Made by a program: the position numbers and the translations under genes
Part shown: one piece after another, positions 25,378 to 34,884 of the stretch
Layout of the letters: the number at the start of each line of letters is the position of its first letter
Position numbering within the stretch: the stretch's first letter is position 1
From: Mycetohabitans sp. B8
GTDB taxonomy: Bacteria > Pseudomonadota > Gammaproteobacteria > Burkholderiales > Burkholderiaceae
Assembly (NCBI RefSeq): GCF_021991875.1
Contig: NZ_JAHLKR010000012.1
Coordinates: forward strand, 1-40,871
DNA length: 40,871 nucleotides
Direction: 5' to 3'
The notes under the pieces: model-generated
Told to the model about the DNA's origin: nothing
The model's database searches: none
What the model saw: the letters and a program-made list of their open reading frames with translations, nothing else

Positions 25378-25880
25378 TAGTTGGGCGCGATAGATAGCGA
25401 CGGTGCGCGAGCTAATGTCCAGTACGCGGCCGATTTCCTTGCTGGTCTTGTCTGAGTGCCCCATTGCGCGACGTCAGTTCAATGTCCACGCGGCGCGTCG
25501 CGCTCAAGTCTTCGAATGTCCAGACGCCGGCGCCATGTGGCGCCAGCCGGTCCAGCGAGCGGCCGGTCACATGGCGCCAGTACAGCTCGCCCGTCACACG
25601 CTTCATGATCCTGTCATCCGCATAGCGGCCCTGGTTTGTCATGATCGGCGGGATGCGCTCATCAATCACGTACGCTGGCATGACGCGGCGAGCGTCACGG
25701 CCGTCACGCACGGTACCGCCGACGGTTCCGCGCGGTGCGGCGCTTATATACTTTGTACTTTGGCGTATTGTGCTGCAACATCCGCTCAGCGTAACCTTTG
25801 CGTACCCAATTGGGCGTCGTGCCGCGACCGTGGCACCGGACCCGGCGTAGCACCCGCGCCGAAGCGGGATATCCATAGAG
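25378..25880 (-). pseudogene. PAS-LuxR type regulator relic
   Basis: Minus-strand pieces: MPAYVIDERIPPIMTNQGRY, then KRVTGELYWRHVTGRSLDRL, GVWTFEDLSATRRVDIELTS, and after a frame change SDKTSKEIGRVLDISSRTVA then IYRAQL. The last piece is the GerE/LuxR helix-turn-helix, and the middle ones resemble the PAS-like domain with WTFEDL before it. A frameshift near 25450-25470 separates them, and the N-terminal part before PAYVID is unreadable. The relic is divergent from scoA, so it was probably once its regulator. Related proteins beside CoA-transferase genes are my recollection, not checked. Confidence 0.65.
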
Positions 25881-25893
25881 GAGGGACAGCAAT

Positions 25894-26592
25894 ATGAACA
25901 AGCTTTATTCGAGCGCCCAGGCAGCGCTGACGGACATCGTCAAGGACGGCCAGACGTTTGCGGTCGGCGGTTTCGGTTTGTGCGGGATCCCCGAGGCGCT
26001 CATCGCCGCGCTGCGCGATTCGGGCGTCAAGGGCATCACCTGTATCAGCAACAATGCGGGTGTGGATGGGTTCGGACTGGGCCTGCTGCTCGAAACGCGA
26101 CAGATCAAGAAGATGATCTCGTCGTACGTGGGCGAGAACAAAGAGTTCGAGCGCCAATACCTGGCCGGCGAATTGGAACTGGAGTTCACGCCGCAAGGCA
26201 CGCTAGCCGAGAAGTTGCGTGCTGGTGGCGCCGGCATTCCGGCCTTCTTCACCCATACCGGTTACGGCACGGTGATCGCCGAAGGCAAAGAGACGCGGCA
26301 GTTCGACGACGACCACTATGTGCTCGAGCGCTCATTGACCGCCGATATCGCGCTCGTCAAGGCCTGGAGGGCCGACAAGGCCGGCAATCTGCTCTATCGC
26401 CGTACCGCGCGTAACTTCAATCCGATGTGTGCCATGGCGGGCCGGATCACGATTGCCGAAGTCGAAGAGATTGTCGAGACTGGCGAGCTTGAGCCGGATG
26501 CGATTCATACGCCTGGCATCTTCGTGCAACGGTTGGTGCTCAATGCCCACCCGGAAAAGCGCATCGAACAACGCGTCTTGCGCCAGAAATAA
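25894..26592 (+). CDS. scoA: 3-oxoacid CoA-transferase subunit A
   Basis: A 232-residue alpha subunit that, with subunit B, moves CoA from succinyl-CoA to acetoacetate or a related 3-oxoacid. AGAGGAGGGACAGCAAT precedes the start. The family signature is [14 protein letters not shown] near residues 28-41; [16 protein letters not shown] and the later [20 protein letters not shown] are also typical. Subunit B follows after 19 bp. The genes allow use of ketone bodies or polyhydroxybutyrate-derived acetoacetate. Confidence 0.93.
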   Translation: MNKLYSSAQAALTDIVKDGQTFAVGGFGLCGIPEALIAALRDSGVKGITCISNNAGVDGFGLGLLLETRQIKKMISSYVGENKEFERQYLAGELELEFTPQGTLAEKLRAGGAGIPAFFTHTGYGTVIAEGKETRQFDDDHYVLERSLTADIALVKAWRADKAGNLLYRRTARNFNPMCAMAGRITIAEVEEIVETGELEPDAIHTPGIFVQRLVLNAHPEKRIEQRVLRQK

Positions 26593-26611
26593 GCGCGCAA
26601 AGGAGACTGAA

Positions 26612-27253
26612 ATGGTCTGGAGTCGAGACGAAATGGCGGCGCGTGCCGCACGGGAACTGCAGGACGGCTTCTATGTGAACCTGGGGATCGGGCTGCCGAC
26701 GCTGGTGGCCAACCATGTACCGGATGGCATCGAAGTGTGGCTCCAATCCGAGAATGGATTGCTTGGCATCGGTCCGTCGCCGACCGAGGACGAAGTCGAC
26801 GCGGATCTGATCAACGCCGGCAAGCAGACGGTGACGACATTGCCCGGCTCGTCAATCTTCTCGTCCGCCGACTCGTTTGCGATGATTCGCGGCGGGCACA
26901 TTAACCTGGCGATCCTGGGCGCGATGCAGGTCAGCCAGGGCGGGGACCTCGCCAATTGGATGATCCCCGGCAAGATGATCAAGGGCATGGGCGGCGCGAT
27001 GGACCTCGTGGCCGGCGTCAAGCGGGTGATCGTGTTGATGGAGCACGTGGCCAAGGGCGACCAGCACAAGATCCTCGATCAATGCACGCTGCCATTGACC
27101 GGCGTCGGTGTCGTGGACCGGATCGTCACCGACCTGGGCGTGATCGACGTGACCGAGGTCGGCCTGAAGTTGGTCGAGATCGCGCCCGGCGTGAGCATCG
27201 AGGAAATCCAGCGCAAGACCGGCGCGCCGCTTGATGTAAGCGCACTCGCATAG
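26612..27253 (+). CDS. scoB: 3-oxoacid CoA-transferase subunit B
   Basis: A 213-residue beta subunit. The ATG at 26612 has AAAGGAGACTGA before it; an in-frame start at 26429 would overlap subunit A by 160 nt and is rejected. The catalytic Glu lies in [14 protein letters not shown] (about 48-61). [20 protein letters not shown] and [20 protein letters not shown] follow, as in the family. Operon with scoA. Confidence 0.94.
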   Translation: MVWSRDEMAARAARELQDGFYVNLGIGLPTLVANHVPDGIEVWLQSENGLLGIGPSPTEDEVDADLINAGKQTVTTLPGSSIFSSADSFAMIRGGHINLAILGAMQVSQGGDLANWMIPGKMIKGMGGAMDLVAGVKRVIVLMEHVAKGDQHKILDQCTLPLTGVGVVDRIVTDLGVIDVTEVGLKLVEIAPGVSIEEIQRKTGAPLDVSALA

Positions 27254-27432
27254 TCTGGACGACAGCCGTGGCGCGCCCGCGCTGCCGTAGCGCGGCGGTC
27301 GTGACAGGGCGTGGCGGGTCGTGGCGGATTACGGTCGCGTGTGCGTCGGCCGATCGGCCATTGTGCGCGGAGCCGGCGGGCCGCGTGCGCAAAGCACGCT
27401 AAAATTAAGCCATTACGTTTCAGGATACATCC

Positions 27433-28365
27433 ATGTCGGCTCCGTCCGCTTCACCTGACCCATGTACGCCGCGTCAGGGCTTTGTACGCTGTATCAGTCC
27501 CACCGGTTTGCACCGGATCGCCTACACCGAATGGGGTAACCCATCCAATCCGCGCGTGCTTGTTTGCGCGCATGGCCTGACCCGTACCGGCAGGGATTTT
27601 GATGTGCTGGCCAGCCGCCTCGCGGACCGTTTTCGCGTCGTGTGTCCTGACGTCGCCGGTCGTGGACTGTCCGACTGGCTCGACAATGCACAGCAGTACG
27701 CATTGTCGCAATATGTGTCGGACATGGTGACGCTAATCGCCCGGCTGAACGTCGAGACAGTGGATTGGTTCGGCACGTCGATGGGCGGTATGATCGGCAT
27801 GGTGCTGGCCGGGCTGCCGAACAGTCCGGTGCGCAAGCTGCTGCTCAACGACGTCGGGCCGACGCTGGAGCCGGATGCGCTGCGCCGGATCGGCGAGTAC
27901 GTCGGCAACGCGCCGAAGTTCGACACCGAGCAGCAGGCTTATGATTATTTGGCCTCGATCTCGGCGGGGTTCGGTCCGCATGCGCCAGACGAGTGGCGTG
28001 CGTTGAACCGGCCATTGCTGAGGCATCATGCCGGCGCGTGGGTGCTGCACTATGACCCGCGCATCGCGGTGCCGTTCGAGGCCAGCAAGGCGGAACTCGC
28101 GAGTACTGGCCAAGCGCTGCTGTGGCGCGCCTTCGAGGCGATTCCAGGGCCTACGCTGGTGGTGCGGGGCGAGCAGTCGGACCTGCTGTCACGCGAGAGC
28201 GTTGAAGCGATGCAGCAGCGTGGCCGCCAAGTGTCGGCCGCTGAGATTGCCGGCGTCGGCCATGCGCCCACGTTCGTGCACGACGAGCAGATCGCGATCG
28301 CCGAAGCATTCTTTTGCGGCGACGAGCCGGCGCTCGCGCATCAGCCGGCGCCGACGCTGCAATGA
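27433..28365 (+). CDS. Alpha/beta hydrolase
   Basis: A 310-residue alpha/beta-hydrolase-fold protein. The oxyanion segment is VCAHGLTRTGRDFDVLASRL, the nucleophile elbow is GTSMGG with Ser116, an acid candidate lies in VVRGEQSDLLS, and the catalytic His lies in GVGHAPTF. There is no signal peptide, so it is cytoplasmic. Substrate unknown; esterase or lactonase-like relatives are common. The C-terminal 20 residues are Ala/Pro-rich and probably disordered. It is 180 bp after scoB, so it may have its own promoter. Confidence 0.85.
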   Translation: MSAPSASPDPCTPRQGFVRCISPTGLHRIAYTEWGNPSNPRVLVCAHGLTRTGRDFDVLASRLADRFRVVCPDVAGRGLSDWLDNAQQYALSQYVSDMVTLIARLNVETVDWFGTSMGGMIGMVLAGLPNSPVRKLLLNDVGPTLEPDALRRIGEYVGNAPKFDTEQQAYDYLASISAGFGPHAPDEWRALNRPLLRHHAGAWVLHYDPRIAVPFEASKAELASTGQALLWRAFEAIPGPTLVVRGEQSDLLSRESVEAMQQRGRQVSAAEIAGVGHAPTFVHDEQIAIAEAFFCGDEPALAHQPAPTLQ

Positions 28366-28416
28366 GCCGGCACGCGATGGCGCGTGCCTAATTTCACCGA
28401 CTCCAGGATATTGACC

Positions 28417-28770
28417 ATGGCAGTGCAACGTTTTCATGTTGGTCCCCGTTTATCCGAAATTGCCGTGCACAATGGCACCGTCTACCTGGCCGGCCAGATC
28501 GCCGAGGATACGAAGCAAAACATTGCTGGACAGATGCGCGAGGTGCTCGGCCACGTCGACCGGCTGCTCGCGGAGGCCGGCAGCGACAAGTCGCTGATTT
28601 TGTCGACGCAGATCTATCTCTCCGACATGGCGAATTTCGCCGCAATGAATGACGTGTGGGACGAATGGGTGCCCAACGGTAATACGCCGCCGCGTGCCAC
28701 CGTGCAGGCCCAACTCGCCGATTCGGCATGCCTGGTCGAAGTCGTGGTGGTTGCCGCGCAGCGAAGCTGA
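28417..28770 (+). CDS. RidA-family protein (YjgF/UK114)
   Basis: A 117-residue protein starting at 28417 (MAVQRFHVGPRLSEIAVHNG); an in-frame GTG at 28384 would add 11 residues and is less likely. Family features are VYLAGQIAEDTKQNIAGQMR and the end block PPRATVQAQLADSACLVEVV with the conserved Arg that binds the carboxylate. RidA proteins hydrolyse reactive enamine/imine intermediates; this subgroup may differ in substrate. It is 51 bp after the hydrolase gene and in the same direction, upstream of relA. Confidence 0.9.
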   Translation: MAVQRFHVGPRLSEIAVHNGTVYLAGQIAEDTKQNIAGQMREVLGHVDRLLAEAGSDKSLILSTQIYLSDMANFAAMNDVWDEWVPNGNTPPRATVQAQLADSACLVEVVVVAAQRS

Positions 28771-28827
28771 GCGTTTTCCGTGTTATCGCGCCGTGCGGTA
28801 GCGGCCGGCGTCGTACTAGTTTGACAG

Positions 28828-31053
28828 ATGAGTACCGAATCCGAAACCCGCGCCCAGTCGCCGACAGCGACGCTTGACGACGCGCTGGCCTTCGTGCAGG
28901 AGCACGCGAGTGGGGTGCGACTTGGGTCGGGTGAAATGCTCGTTGAGCACGCGCAGGGCACTGCGCAGATCGTCAATACGCTGAACGTTGATCCTCCGTC
29001 ATCTGTGGCGGCGGCGCTATTCTCGGTGATTCCCTACCTGAGCGAACCGGAACGCCTGCTTCGGAAGCGTTTCGGCGAAGACGTGTTGCAGCTGGTCATA
29101 GATGTGCGCAAGCTGCTGCGGCTCGGCGTGATTGGCATTCGGGCGACGGCACCCGATAGCGACATGGGCCGCGACGCGCAGGCGCATCGCCGCGCGCAGG
29201 TCGAGGCGCTGCGCAAGATGCTGGTAGCGTTCGCACGGGATATCCGCGTCGTGCTGATCCGGCTCGCATCGCGGTTGCAGACGCTGCGCTTCTATGCGGC
29301 GCACAAGCTGATGCCGCCGGCGGAATTGCCGCGCGAGACGCTGGAAATCTATGCGCCGCTCGCGAATCGCCTCGGCATCTGGCAATTGAAATGGGAGTTG
29401 GAGGACCTCGCGTTCCGTTTCGAAGAGCCAACGACCTACAAGCGTATCGCGAAGTTGCTCGACGAGCGGCGGGGCGAACGTGAATCTTACGTGCGCGATG
29501 CGATCGCACGCCTGAAGCGCGAACTCGCGGCGGCGAACATCGATGTGGACGTAAGCGGACGCCCCAAGCACATTTACAGCATCTGGCGCAAAATGCGCGG
29601 CAAAAAGCTCGAGTTCTCCGAGCTCAACGATGTACGCGCGTTCCGCGTGATCGTGCCGGACGTCAAGGACTGTTATACCGTACTCGGTGTCGTGCACAAC
29701 ATCTGGCAGCCGGTGCCCCGCGAGTTCGATGACTATATATCCCGGCCAAAACCCAATGGCTACAAGTCGTTGCATACGGTGGTGATCGGCGATGACGGCC
29801 GGGCATTCGAAGTGCAGATCCGCACGCACGACATGCATCGTTTTGCCGAATATGGCATTGCCGCGCATTGGCGCTATAAGGAGGCAGGAACCCGCGGATA
29901 CGACGGCCGGTTTGCCGCCAGTGACAAGTACGACGAGAAGATCGCGTGGCTGCGGCAGTTGCTTGCGTGGAAGGATGAAGTGTCCGGCAGCGACTCGCCG
30001 TCACAATCATGGGAGCAACTGCGACAGACGCCGCTGGATGACCATATCTACGTACTGACGCCGCAGGCGCGCGTGGTGGCGCTGCCGCAGGGGGCGACGC
30101 CGGTCGATTTTGCCTATTACGTGCACAGCGAACTCGGGCATCGATGCCGGGGCGCTCGCGTAGACGGGACGATGGTGCCGCTGAACACGCCGTTGCAAAA
30201 CGGGCAGACAGTCGAGATCGTCGCGGTCAAGCAGGGGGGGCCGTCGCGTGACTGGCTTAACCTGCAACTGGGCTATCTGCATAGCGCACGCGCCAAGCAA
30301 AAGGTGCGGGCGTGGTTCAACGCGATCGAGTTGCAGGAGACCATCGCATTGGGCCGGGCCGCTGTCGAAAAGACGCTGCAACGCGAGGGGCGCACGTCGG
30401 TCAATTTCGATGAGCTCGCTGCGAAGCTTGGCTTCAAGACAGCGGACGAACTGTTCCTGCAGGTTGGCAAGGACGAACTCAGCCCGCGCTCAGTCGAGCA
30501 GGCGCTTCGCGATGCGCCCGCCCCGGAGCCGTCTGGGCTGGAGCCCGCGAACTTTGAATGGCGCAGCAGCGGCGCCAGTGTTGCGTCCGGGGCGTCGACC
30601 GGCGTGCTGGTCGTAGGCGTCGACGCGTTGCTTACGCAACTGGCGAAATGTTGCCGGCCGGCGCCTCCCGACGAGATCGCCGGCTTTGTGACCCGCGGCA
30701 AGGGAGTATCGATCCATCGCAGCGATTGCGCAAGCTTTTTGCGCATGGCCGCGCGCGTGCCGGAGCGCGTGCTGCATACGGCTTGGTCCAACGACGTGCT
30801 CGGCGGCCGCGGCCGAAGCGTCTACCCAATCGACTTGACGGTCGAAGCCGTCGATCGCCAGGGACTGCTGCGTGACATCACCGAGGTGTTCGCACGCGAG
30901 AAGATCAATTTGGTTGGCGTGAAGTCCCAAACACGCCGCAACGTTGCGTATATGCAATTCACCGTGGAGGTGTCCAACAGCGCGCAGGTGCAGCGTGCTG
31001 CCACGCTGCTTGGCGACGTGCAAGGTGTGGTCCGGGCGAAGCGGCGTCAATGA
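28828..31053 (+). CDS. relA: (p)ppGpp synthetase I
   Basis: A 741-residue RelA/SpoT homologue. The N-terminal hydrolase-like domain (about 25-190) has lost the HD motif: where SpoT has LHDxxED it reads ALFSVIPYLSEPE, so hydrolase activity should be absent. The synthetase domain contains NDVRAFRVIVPD and EFDDYISRPKPNGYKSLHT; EFDD is the acidic (RelA-type) substrate motif rather than the basic RxKD. The TGS domain starts at DHIYVLTPQARVVALPQGAT. The zinc-finger/conserved-Cys domain has KCCRPAPPDEIAGFVTRGKG, and the ACT domain ends the protein. It makes (p)ppGpp on stalled ribosomes. No clear ribosome site precedes the ATG at 28828. Confidence 0.94.
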   Translation: MSTESETRAQSPTATLDDALAFVQEHASGVRLGSGEMLVEHAQGTAQIVNTLNVDPPSSVAAALFSVIPYLSEPERLLRKRFGEDVLQLVIDVRKLLRLGVIGIRATAPDSDMGRDAQAHRRAQVEALRKMLVAFARDIRVVLIRLASRLQTLRFYAAHKLMPPAELPRETLEIYAPLANRLGIWQLKWELEDLAFRFEEPTTYKRIAKLLDERRGERESYVRDAIARLKRELAAANIDVDVSGRPKHIYSIWRKMRGKKLEFSELNDVRAFRVIVPDVKDCYTVLGVVHNIWQPVPREFDDYISRPKPNGYKSLHTVVIGDDGRAFEVQIRTHDMHRFAEYGIAAHWRYKEAGTRGYDGRFAASDKYDEKIAWLRQLLAWKDEVSGSDSPSQSWEQLRQTPLDDHIYVLTPQARVVALPQGATPVDFAYYVHSELGHRCRGARVDGTMVPLNTPLQNGQTVEIVAVKQGGPSRDWLNLQLGYLHSARAKQKVRAWFNAIELQETIALGRAAVEKTLQREGRTSVNFDELAAKLGFKTADELFLQVGKDELSPRSVEQALRDAPAPEPSGLEPANFEWRSSGASVASGASTGVLVVGVDALLTQLAKCCRPAPPDEIAGFVTRGKGVSIHRSDCASFLRMAARVPERVLHTAWSNDVLGGRGRSVYPIDLTVEAVDRQGLLRDITEVFAREKINLVGVKSQTRRNVAYMQFTVEVSNSAQVQRAATLLGDVQGVVRAKRRQ

Positions 31054-31176
31054 ACGCCGACGAAGCGGATGGCTCGCTGTGTCAGTGCCCTTCCCGTCGG
31101 CGTGGGGATCGCGTCGGTCCAAGCCATCGCATCGCATAAAAGACTCGCATTGTATCAACCTTCTTGCATAAACTAC

Positions 31177-31205
31177 TTGGCAACAGACGAAAAGCCTCCT
31201 ATAAT
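31177..31205 (+). promoter_or_regulatory. Sigma70 promoter of the tRNA-Val gene
   Basis: TTGGCA at 31177-31182 and TATAAT at 31200-31205 are separated by 17 bp. The tRNA begins 13 bp after the -10 box. Confidence 0.85.
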
Positions 31206-31217
31206 CACGGCTTCTTC

Positions 31218-31294
31218 AGGCTCGTAGCTCAGCTGGTTAGAGCACCACCTTGACATGGTGGGGGTCGTTGGTTCGAGTCCAATCGAGCCTACCA
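31218..31294 (+). tRNA. tRNA-Val (anticodon GAC)
   Basis: A full cloverleaf can be folded: acceptor AGGCTCG with CGAGCCT, D stem GCTC/GAGC, anticodon stem CCACC/GGTGG around TTGACAT with GAC at 31252-31254, T stem GTTGG/CCAAT with TTCGAGT (one weak pair), and an encoded ACCA end. GAC reads GUC and GUU valine codons. Confidence 0.97.
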
Positions 31295-31302
31295 ACGAAT
31301 AC

Positions 31303-31320
31303 AGATTCCTAGCGGAATCT
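31303..31320 (+). other. Short hairpin after tRNA-Val
   Basis: AGATTCC-TAGC-GGAATCT forms a perfect 7-bp stem with a 4-nt loop, 8 nt after the tRNA end. No T-run follows; it may be a processing element. Confidence 0.4.
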
Positions 31321-31452
31321 AATGCAGGACAAAAGGTCGCTCATCGGCGGCCGTCGGGCGAAATGGTTATGACACCGCGAACGTTGATTGGGACTTTTTC
31401 GGAGCGACGCTAGTCGAGGACCTATTTAGACCTTTGTTTTGTGTTGAATCTG

Positions 31453-31486
31453 AAATGCGGCCCTCGGTAGGGCCGCATTTTTTTTT
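31453..31486 (+). terminator. Rho-independent terminator before thrS
   Basis: AAATGCGGCCCT pairs perfectly with AGGGCCGCATTT (12 bp) around CGGT, and the T-run continues to 31486. It lies 159 bp after the tRNA and 57 bp before thrS, so it ends the tRNA transcript or attenuates thrS. Confidence 0.92.
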
Positions 31487-31542
31487 GGCCTTGTTTCCGG
31501 CCCCCGACTTAACCGTACATGGCACGGCGCCAGGAGAACGCA

Positions 31543-33450
31543 ATGATTTCGGTACGACTGCCCGATGGCTCTATCCGGCAATACGATCATCCGGTGACGG
31601 TGGCCGAAGTGGCCGCGTCGATCGGTCCGGGACTTGCGAAGGCGGCGCTTGGCGGCAAGGTCGATGGCGAACTCGTGGATACGTCGGCCGTGATTCAGCG
31701 CGATGCCGCTGTCTCGATCGTCACGGACAAGGACCCGGAGGGACTCGAGATCATCCGTCACTCGACGGCGCACTTGCTCGCGTATGCGGTCAAGGAGCTA
31801 TTTCCTCAAGCTCAGGTGACGATCGGGCCGGTCGTGGACAACGGGTTCTATTATGATTTCGCTTATCATCGCGCGTTCACGCCCGAAGACCTGCAAAACA
31901 TCGAGCAGCGCATGCATGAACTCGCCAACAAGGACGAGCGGGTGTCGCGGCGCGTGGTGTCGCGCGATGAGGCAGTCGATTACTTCAAACGCATCGGCGA
32001 GCGCTACAAGGCCGAGATCATCGAGTCGATTCCGCAAGGCGAGCAGATCAAGCTGTATTCGCATGGCGGCTTCACGGACCTGTGCCGCGGACCCCATGTG
32101 CCTTCCACGGGCAAGCTCAAGGTGTTCAAGCTGATGAAGCTGGCCGGCGCGTATTGGCGTGGCGATTCGAGCAACGAGCAACTGCAGCGGATCTACGGCA
32201 CGGCGTGGGCGCGCAAGGAGGACCAGGACGCGTACCTTCACATGCTCGAAGAGGCTGAAAAGCGCGACCATCGCAAACTTGGTAAGCAGCTAGACTTGTT
32301 CCACCTGCAGGAGGAGGCTCCCGGGCTCGTGTTTTGGCACCCGAAGGGCTGGACGCTGTGGCAGCAGGTGGAGCAATACCTCAGACGCCGGCTTGGCGAG
32401 GCCGGCTACCTCGAGATAAAGACGCCGATGATTATGGATCGCTCGCTATGGGAACGCTCCGGCCACTGGCAGAACTACCGCGAGAACATGTTCACGACGG
32501 AATCGGAGAAACGCGACTACGCGATCAAGCCGATGAATTGTCCGGGGCATGTGCAGGTGTTCAATCATAGTCTTCATTCGTATCGCGACTTGCCGTTGCG
32601 TTTTGCCGAGTTCGGTTCATGTCATCGCAATGAGGCCTCGGGTGCGCTGCATGGCCTAATGCGGGTGCGCGGGTTCGTGCAGGATGACGCGCATATCTTC
32701 TGCACGGAAGACCAGGTGATTGCCGAGTCGATCGCGTTCAATTCGCTGGCGATGAGCGTGTATAAGGACTTCGGCTTCGAGCAAATCGACATCAAGCTGG
32801 CGTTGAGGCCGCAGCAGCGCGCGGGCACCGACGATACCTGGGAGCGCGCGGAACAGGGCTTGCGTGAGGCACTGGCGGCGTGCGGCCTGCAGTGGCAGGA
32901 GCTCGATGGCGAGGGCGCATTCTATGGTCCGAAGGTCGAATACCATATCAAGGATGCGTTGGGGCGGTCGTGGCAGTGTGGCACGCTGCAATTGGACTTT
33001 GTGTTGCCGGAGCGCCTCGGCGCGGAATATGTGGCCGAAGACAATAGCCGCCGCCGCCCCGTGATGCTGCACCGGGCCATTGTGGGTTCGATGGAGCGCT
33101 TCCTTGGCATCTTGATTGAGCATCATGCTGGTGCAATGCCGCTGTGGCTGGCCCCAGCGCAAGTCGTGGTAATGAATATTGCAGAAAGTTCGGCCGATTA
33201 CGCGGATATTGTTGCCCAATCATTGAAAAAACAAGGGCTTAGGGCTGCCGCCGATTTGCGTAACGAAAAGATTAGCTATAAAATACGGGAACACGCGCTC
33301 GAAAAAGTCCCGTATTTGGCAGTAGTCGGCGACAAGGAGCGCGATGCGCAAACGGTAGCCGTGCGTGCCCGTGGCGGCGTCGACCTGGGCGTGATGCCGG
33401 TCGAAGCCTTCCTCGACCACCTGCACAATGAAGTGCGGGTGCTTGGGTGA
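31543..33450 (+). CDS. thrS: Threonyl-tRNA synthetase
   Basis: A 635-residue class II synthetase charging tRNA-Thr. AGGAGAACGCA sets the start at 31543. Domains in order: TGS (1-62), editing domain with HSTAH (about 73-77) and later Cys/His, and the catalytic core with [10 protein letters not shown] (zinc Cys), the motif 2 region [20 protein letters not shown] and [11 protein letters not shown]. The C-terminal anticodon-binding domain runs from about 535. Length is normal. It opens the thrS-infC-rpmI-rplT-pheST-ihfA block. Confidence 0.97.
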   Translation: MISVRLPDGSIRQYDHPVTVAEVAASIGPGLAKAALGGKVDGELVDTSAVIQRDAAVSIVTDKDPEGLEIIRHSTAHLLAYAVKELFPQAQVTIGPVVDNGFYYDFAYHRAFTPEDLQNIEQRMHELANKDERVSRRVVSRDEAVDYFKRIGERYKAEIIESIPQGEQIKLYSHGGFTDLCRGPHVPSTGKLKVFKLMKLAGAYWRGDSSNEQLQRIYGTAWARKEDQDAYLHMLEEAEKRDHRKLGKQLDLFHLQEEAPGLVFWHPKGWTLWQQVEQYLRRRLGEAGYLEIKTPMIMDRSLWERSGHWQNYRENMFTTESEKRDYAIKPMNCPGHVQVFNHSLHSYRDLPLRFAEFGSCHRNEASGALHGLMRVRGFVQDDAHIFCTEDQVIAESIAFNSLAMSVYKDFGFEQIDIKLALRPQQRAGTDDTWERAEQGLREALAACGLQWQELDGEGAFYGPKVEYHIKDALGRSWQCGTLQLDFVLPERLGAEYVAEDNSRRRPVMLHRAIVGSMERFLGILIEHHAGAMPLWLAPAQVVVMNIAESSADYADIVAQSLKKQGLRAAADLRNEKISYKIREHALEKVPYLAVVGDKERDAQTVAVRARGGVDLGVMPVEAFLDHLHNEVRVLG

Positions 33451-33498
33451 GCCATCAGCAGTGCGGCTAGTTTTTTTGACTTTTAGAGGAAACGTAAC

Positions 33499-34023
33499 AT
33501 CGCTACTGATAAGTCGTCGCATCGCATCAACGGTGAAATTAACGCGCCGGAGGTGCGTCTGGTTGGGGTCGATGGGGAACCCATTGGCATCGTGAAGCTG
33601 GCCGAGGCGTTCCGTTTATCGGAACAGCACGATGTCGACCTTGTCGAGATTGCTCCGCATGCACAGCCGCCTGTGTGCCGCCTGATGGACTATGGCAAGT
33701 TCAAGTATCAGGAAGCCAAGAAGCAGCACGAGGCGAAGCTCAAGCAGAAGGTGATCCAGGTGAAGGAAGTCAAGTTCCGTCCGGGCACCGACGATGGGGA
33801 TTACCACGTCAAGCTGCGCAACCTGACGCGATTCCTCGAGGAAGGCGACAAGACGAAGATCACGTTGCGTTTCCGTGGGCGCGAGATGGCGCACCAGGAA
33901 ATCGGCATGCGGATGCTGGACCGTCTGCGCCAGGACCTGGATGAGCACGGTCAGGTCGAACAAATGCCGAAGATGGAAGGTCGTCAGATGGTAATGGTGC
34001 TGGGGCCGAAAAAGAAGAAGTGA
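33499..34023 (+). CDS. infC: Translation initiation factor IF-3, ATC start
   Basis: A 174-residue IF-3. The open frame extends upstream of any ATG/GTG to an ATC at 33499, giving [20 protein letters not shown], the usual IF-3 N-terminus; AGAGGA lies 10 nt upstream. The in-frame GTG at 33553 would cut off the N-terminal motif HRINGEI. Rare AUU/AUC/AUA starts are a known feature of infC and let IF-3 repress its own translation (established knowledge). The N-domain ends near residue 90 (linker [13 protein letters not shown]); the C-domain has [19 protein letters not shown] and [15 protein letters not shown]. It starts 49 bp after thrS. Confidence 0.95.
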   Translation: MATDKSSHRINGEINAPEVRLVGVDGEPIGIVKLAEAFRLSEQHDVDLVEIAPHAQPPVCRLMDYGKFKYQEAKKQHEAKLKQKVIQVKEVKFRPGTDDGDYHVKLRNLTRFLEEGDKTKITLRFRGREMAHQEIGMRMLDRLRQDLDEHGQVEQMPKMEGRQMVMVLGPKKKK

Positions 34024-34229
34024 TGGGCGTTGTGCGTTGCGCGCGCGGCACGTTGCCGCTTGCGATGCGACGCGCGATGCAGGTTTCGAAGGCGGCCAGT
34101 ACGGCGTCTTCCGAAAAGACGGCGCGTGACGCGATCGCAACGCGCGCCGACAACAAGTGGTCCCCGGGTCTTGCAAGGGCGGAGTATTCAGCCGCACACC
34201 CGTGGCCATAAAAAACTGGAGTGGTAGCA
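34024..34229 (+). promoter_or_regulatory. infC-rpmI leader region (possible L20 control site)
   Basis: A 206-bp gap before the L35/L20 genes. It holds a hairpin CGTCTT-CCGAA-AAGACG at 34105-34121 and other GC-rich inverted segments. In E. coli the equivalent RNA binds L20 to repress rpmI-rplT; whether this one does so is inference. A 63-codon frame overlapping the infC stop (34020-34211) has no ribosome site or similarity and is not called. Confidence 0.35.
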
Positions 34230-34427
34230 ATGCCTAAGATGAAGACCAAGAAAAGCGCGTCCAAGCGCTTTGTCGTGCGTCCGGGCGGTACCGTCAAGCG
34301 CGGTCAGGCCTTCAAGCGTCACATCCTGACGAAGAAAACGACGAAGAGCAAGCGTCACCTGCGTGGTAGCACGGATGTCCACGCGTCGGACGTCAATTCC
34401 GTTCGCGCGATGATGCCGTTCGCGTAA
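34230..34427 (+). CDS. rpmI: 50S ribosomal protein L35
   Basis: A 65-residue, strongly basic ribosomal protein. The start at 34230 has GGAGTGGTAGCA upstream and gives the standard [16 protein letters not shown]. The rest ([17 protein letters not shown] and VRAMMPFA) is typical, including the C-terminal MMPFA. Followed by rplT after 28 bp. Confidence 0.97.
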   Translation: MPKMKTKKSASKRFVVRPGGTVKRGQAFKRHILTKKTTKSKRHLRGSTDVHASDVNSVRAMMPFA

Positions 34428-34455
34428 CCCTGAATCGAACTCATAGGAGAGAAAC

Positions 34456-34815
34456 ATGCCTCGAGTCAAACGTGGGGTTACCGCACGGGCCCGTCACAAA
34501 AAGATCATTAACCTTGCGAAGGGCTATCGTGGCCGTCGCAACAATGTGTTCCGGATCGCGAAGCAGGCGGTTATGCGTGCTGGTCAGTACGCATACCGCG
34601 ATCGCCGCAATAAGAAGCGCGTGTTCCGGCGCTTGTGGATTGCGCGTATCAATGCAGCGGCGCGGCAACACGATATCACGTACAGCGTGTTCATGAACGG
34701 CTTGAAAAAGGCGTCGATTGAACTCGATCGCAAGGTGCTTGCCGACATGGCCGTGTTCGACAAGGCCGCTTTTGCCGCCATCGTGGCGCAGGTGAAAGCC
34801 GCCGTTGCCCGCTGA
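34456..34815 (+). CDS. rplT: 50S ribosomal protein L20
   Basis: A 119-residue ribosomal protein needed for early 50S assembly. AGGAGAGAAAC precedes the [23 protein letters not shown] and [20 protein letters not shown] are the conserved N-terminal extension; [19 protein letters not shown] and [16 protein letters not shown] the globular end. Operon with rpmI. A strong terminator follows. Confidence 0.98.
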   Translation: MPRVKRGVTARARHKKIINLAKGYRGRRNNVFRIAKQAVMRAGQYAYRDRRNKKRVFRRLWIARINAAARQHDITYSVFMNGLKKASIELDRKVLADMAVFDKAAFAAIVAQVKAAVAR

Positions 34816-34884
34816 CCGCAAGGGCAGTCGGTGCCGGGTCGGTCGTTCACGCCCATTGGGCCGCACGCCGACCCGCAGACTTGA

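Noticed and set aside
29017-29868. 283-codon antisense frame in relA
   Set aside because: Shadow frame of a well-supported gene.
34020-34211. 63-codon frame between infC and rpmI
   Set aside because: Overlaps the infC stop but has no family similarity; the gap is better explained as an RNA leader.
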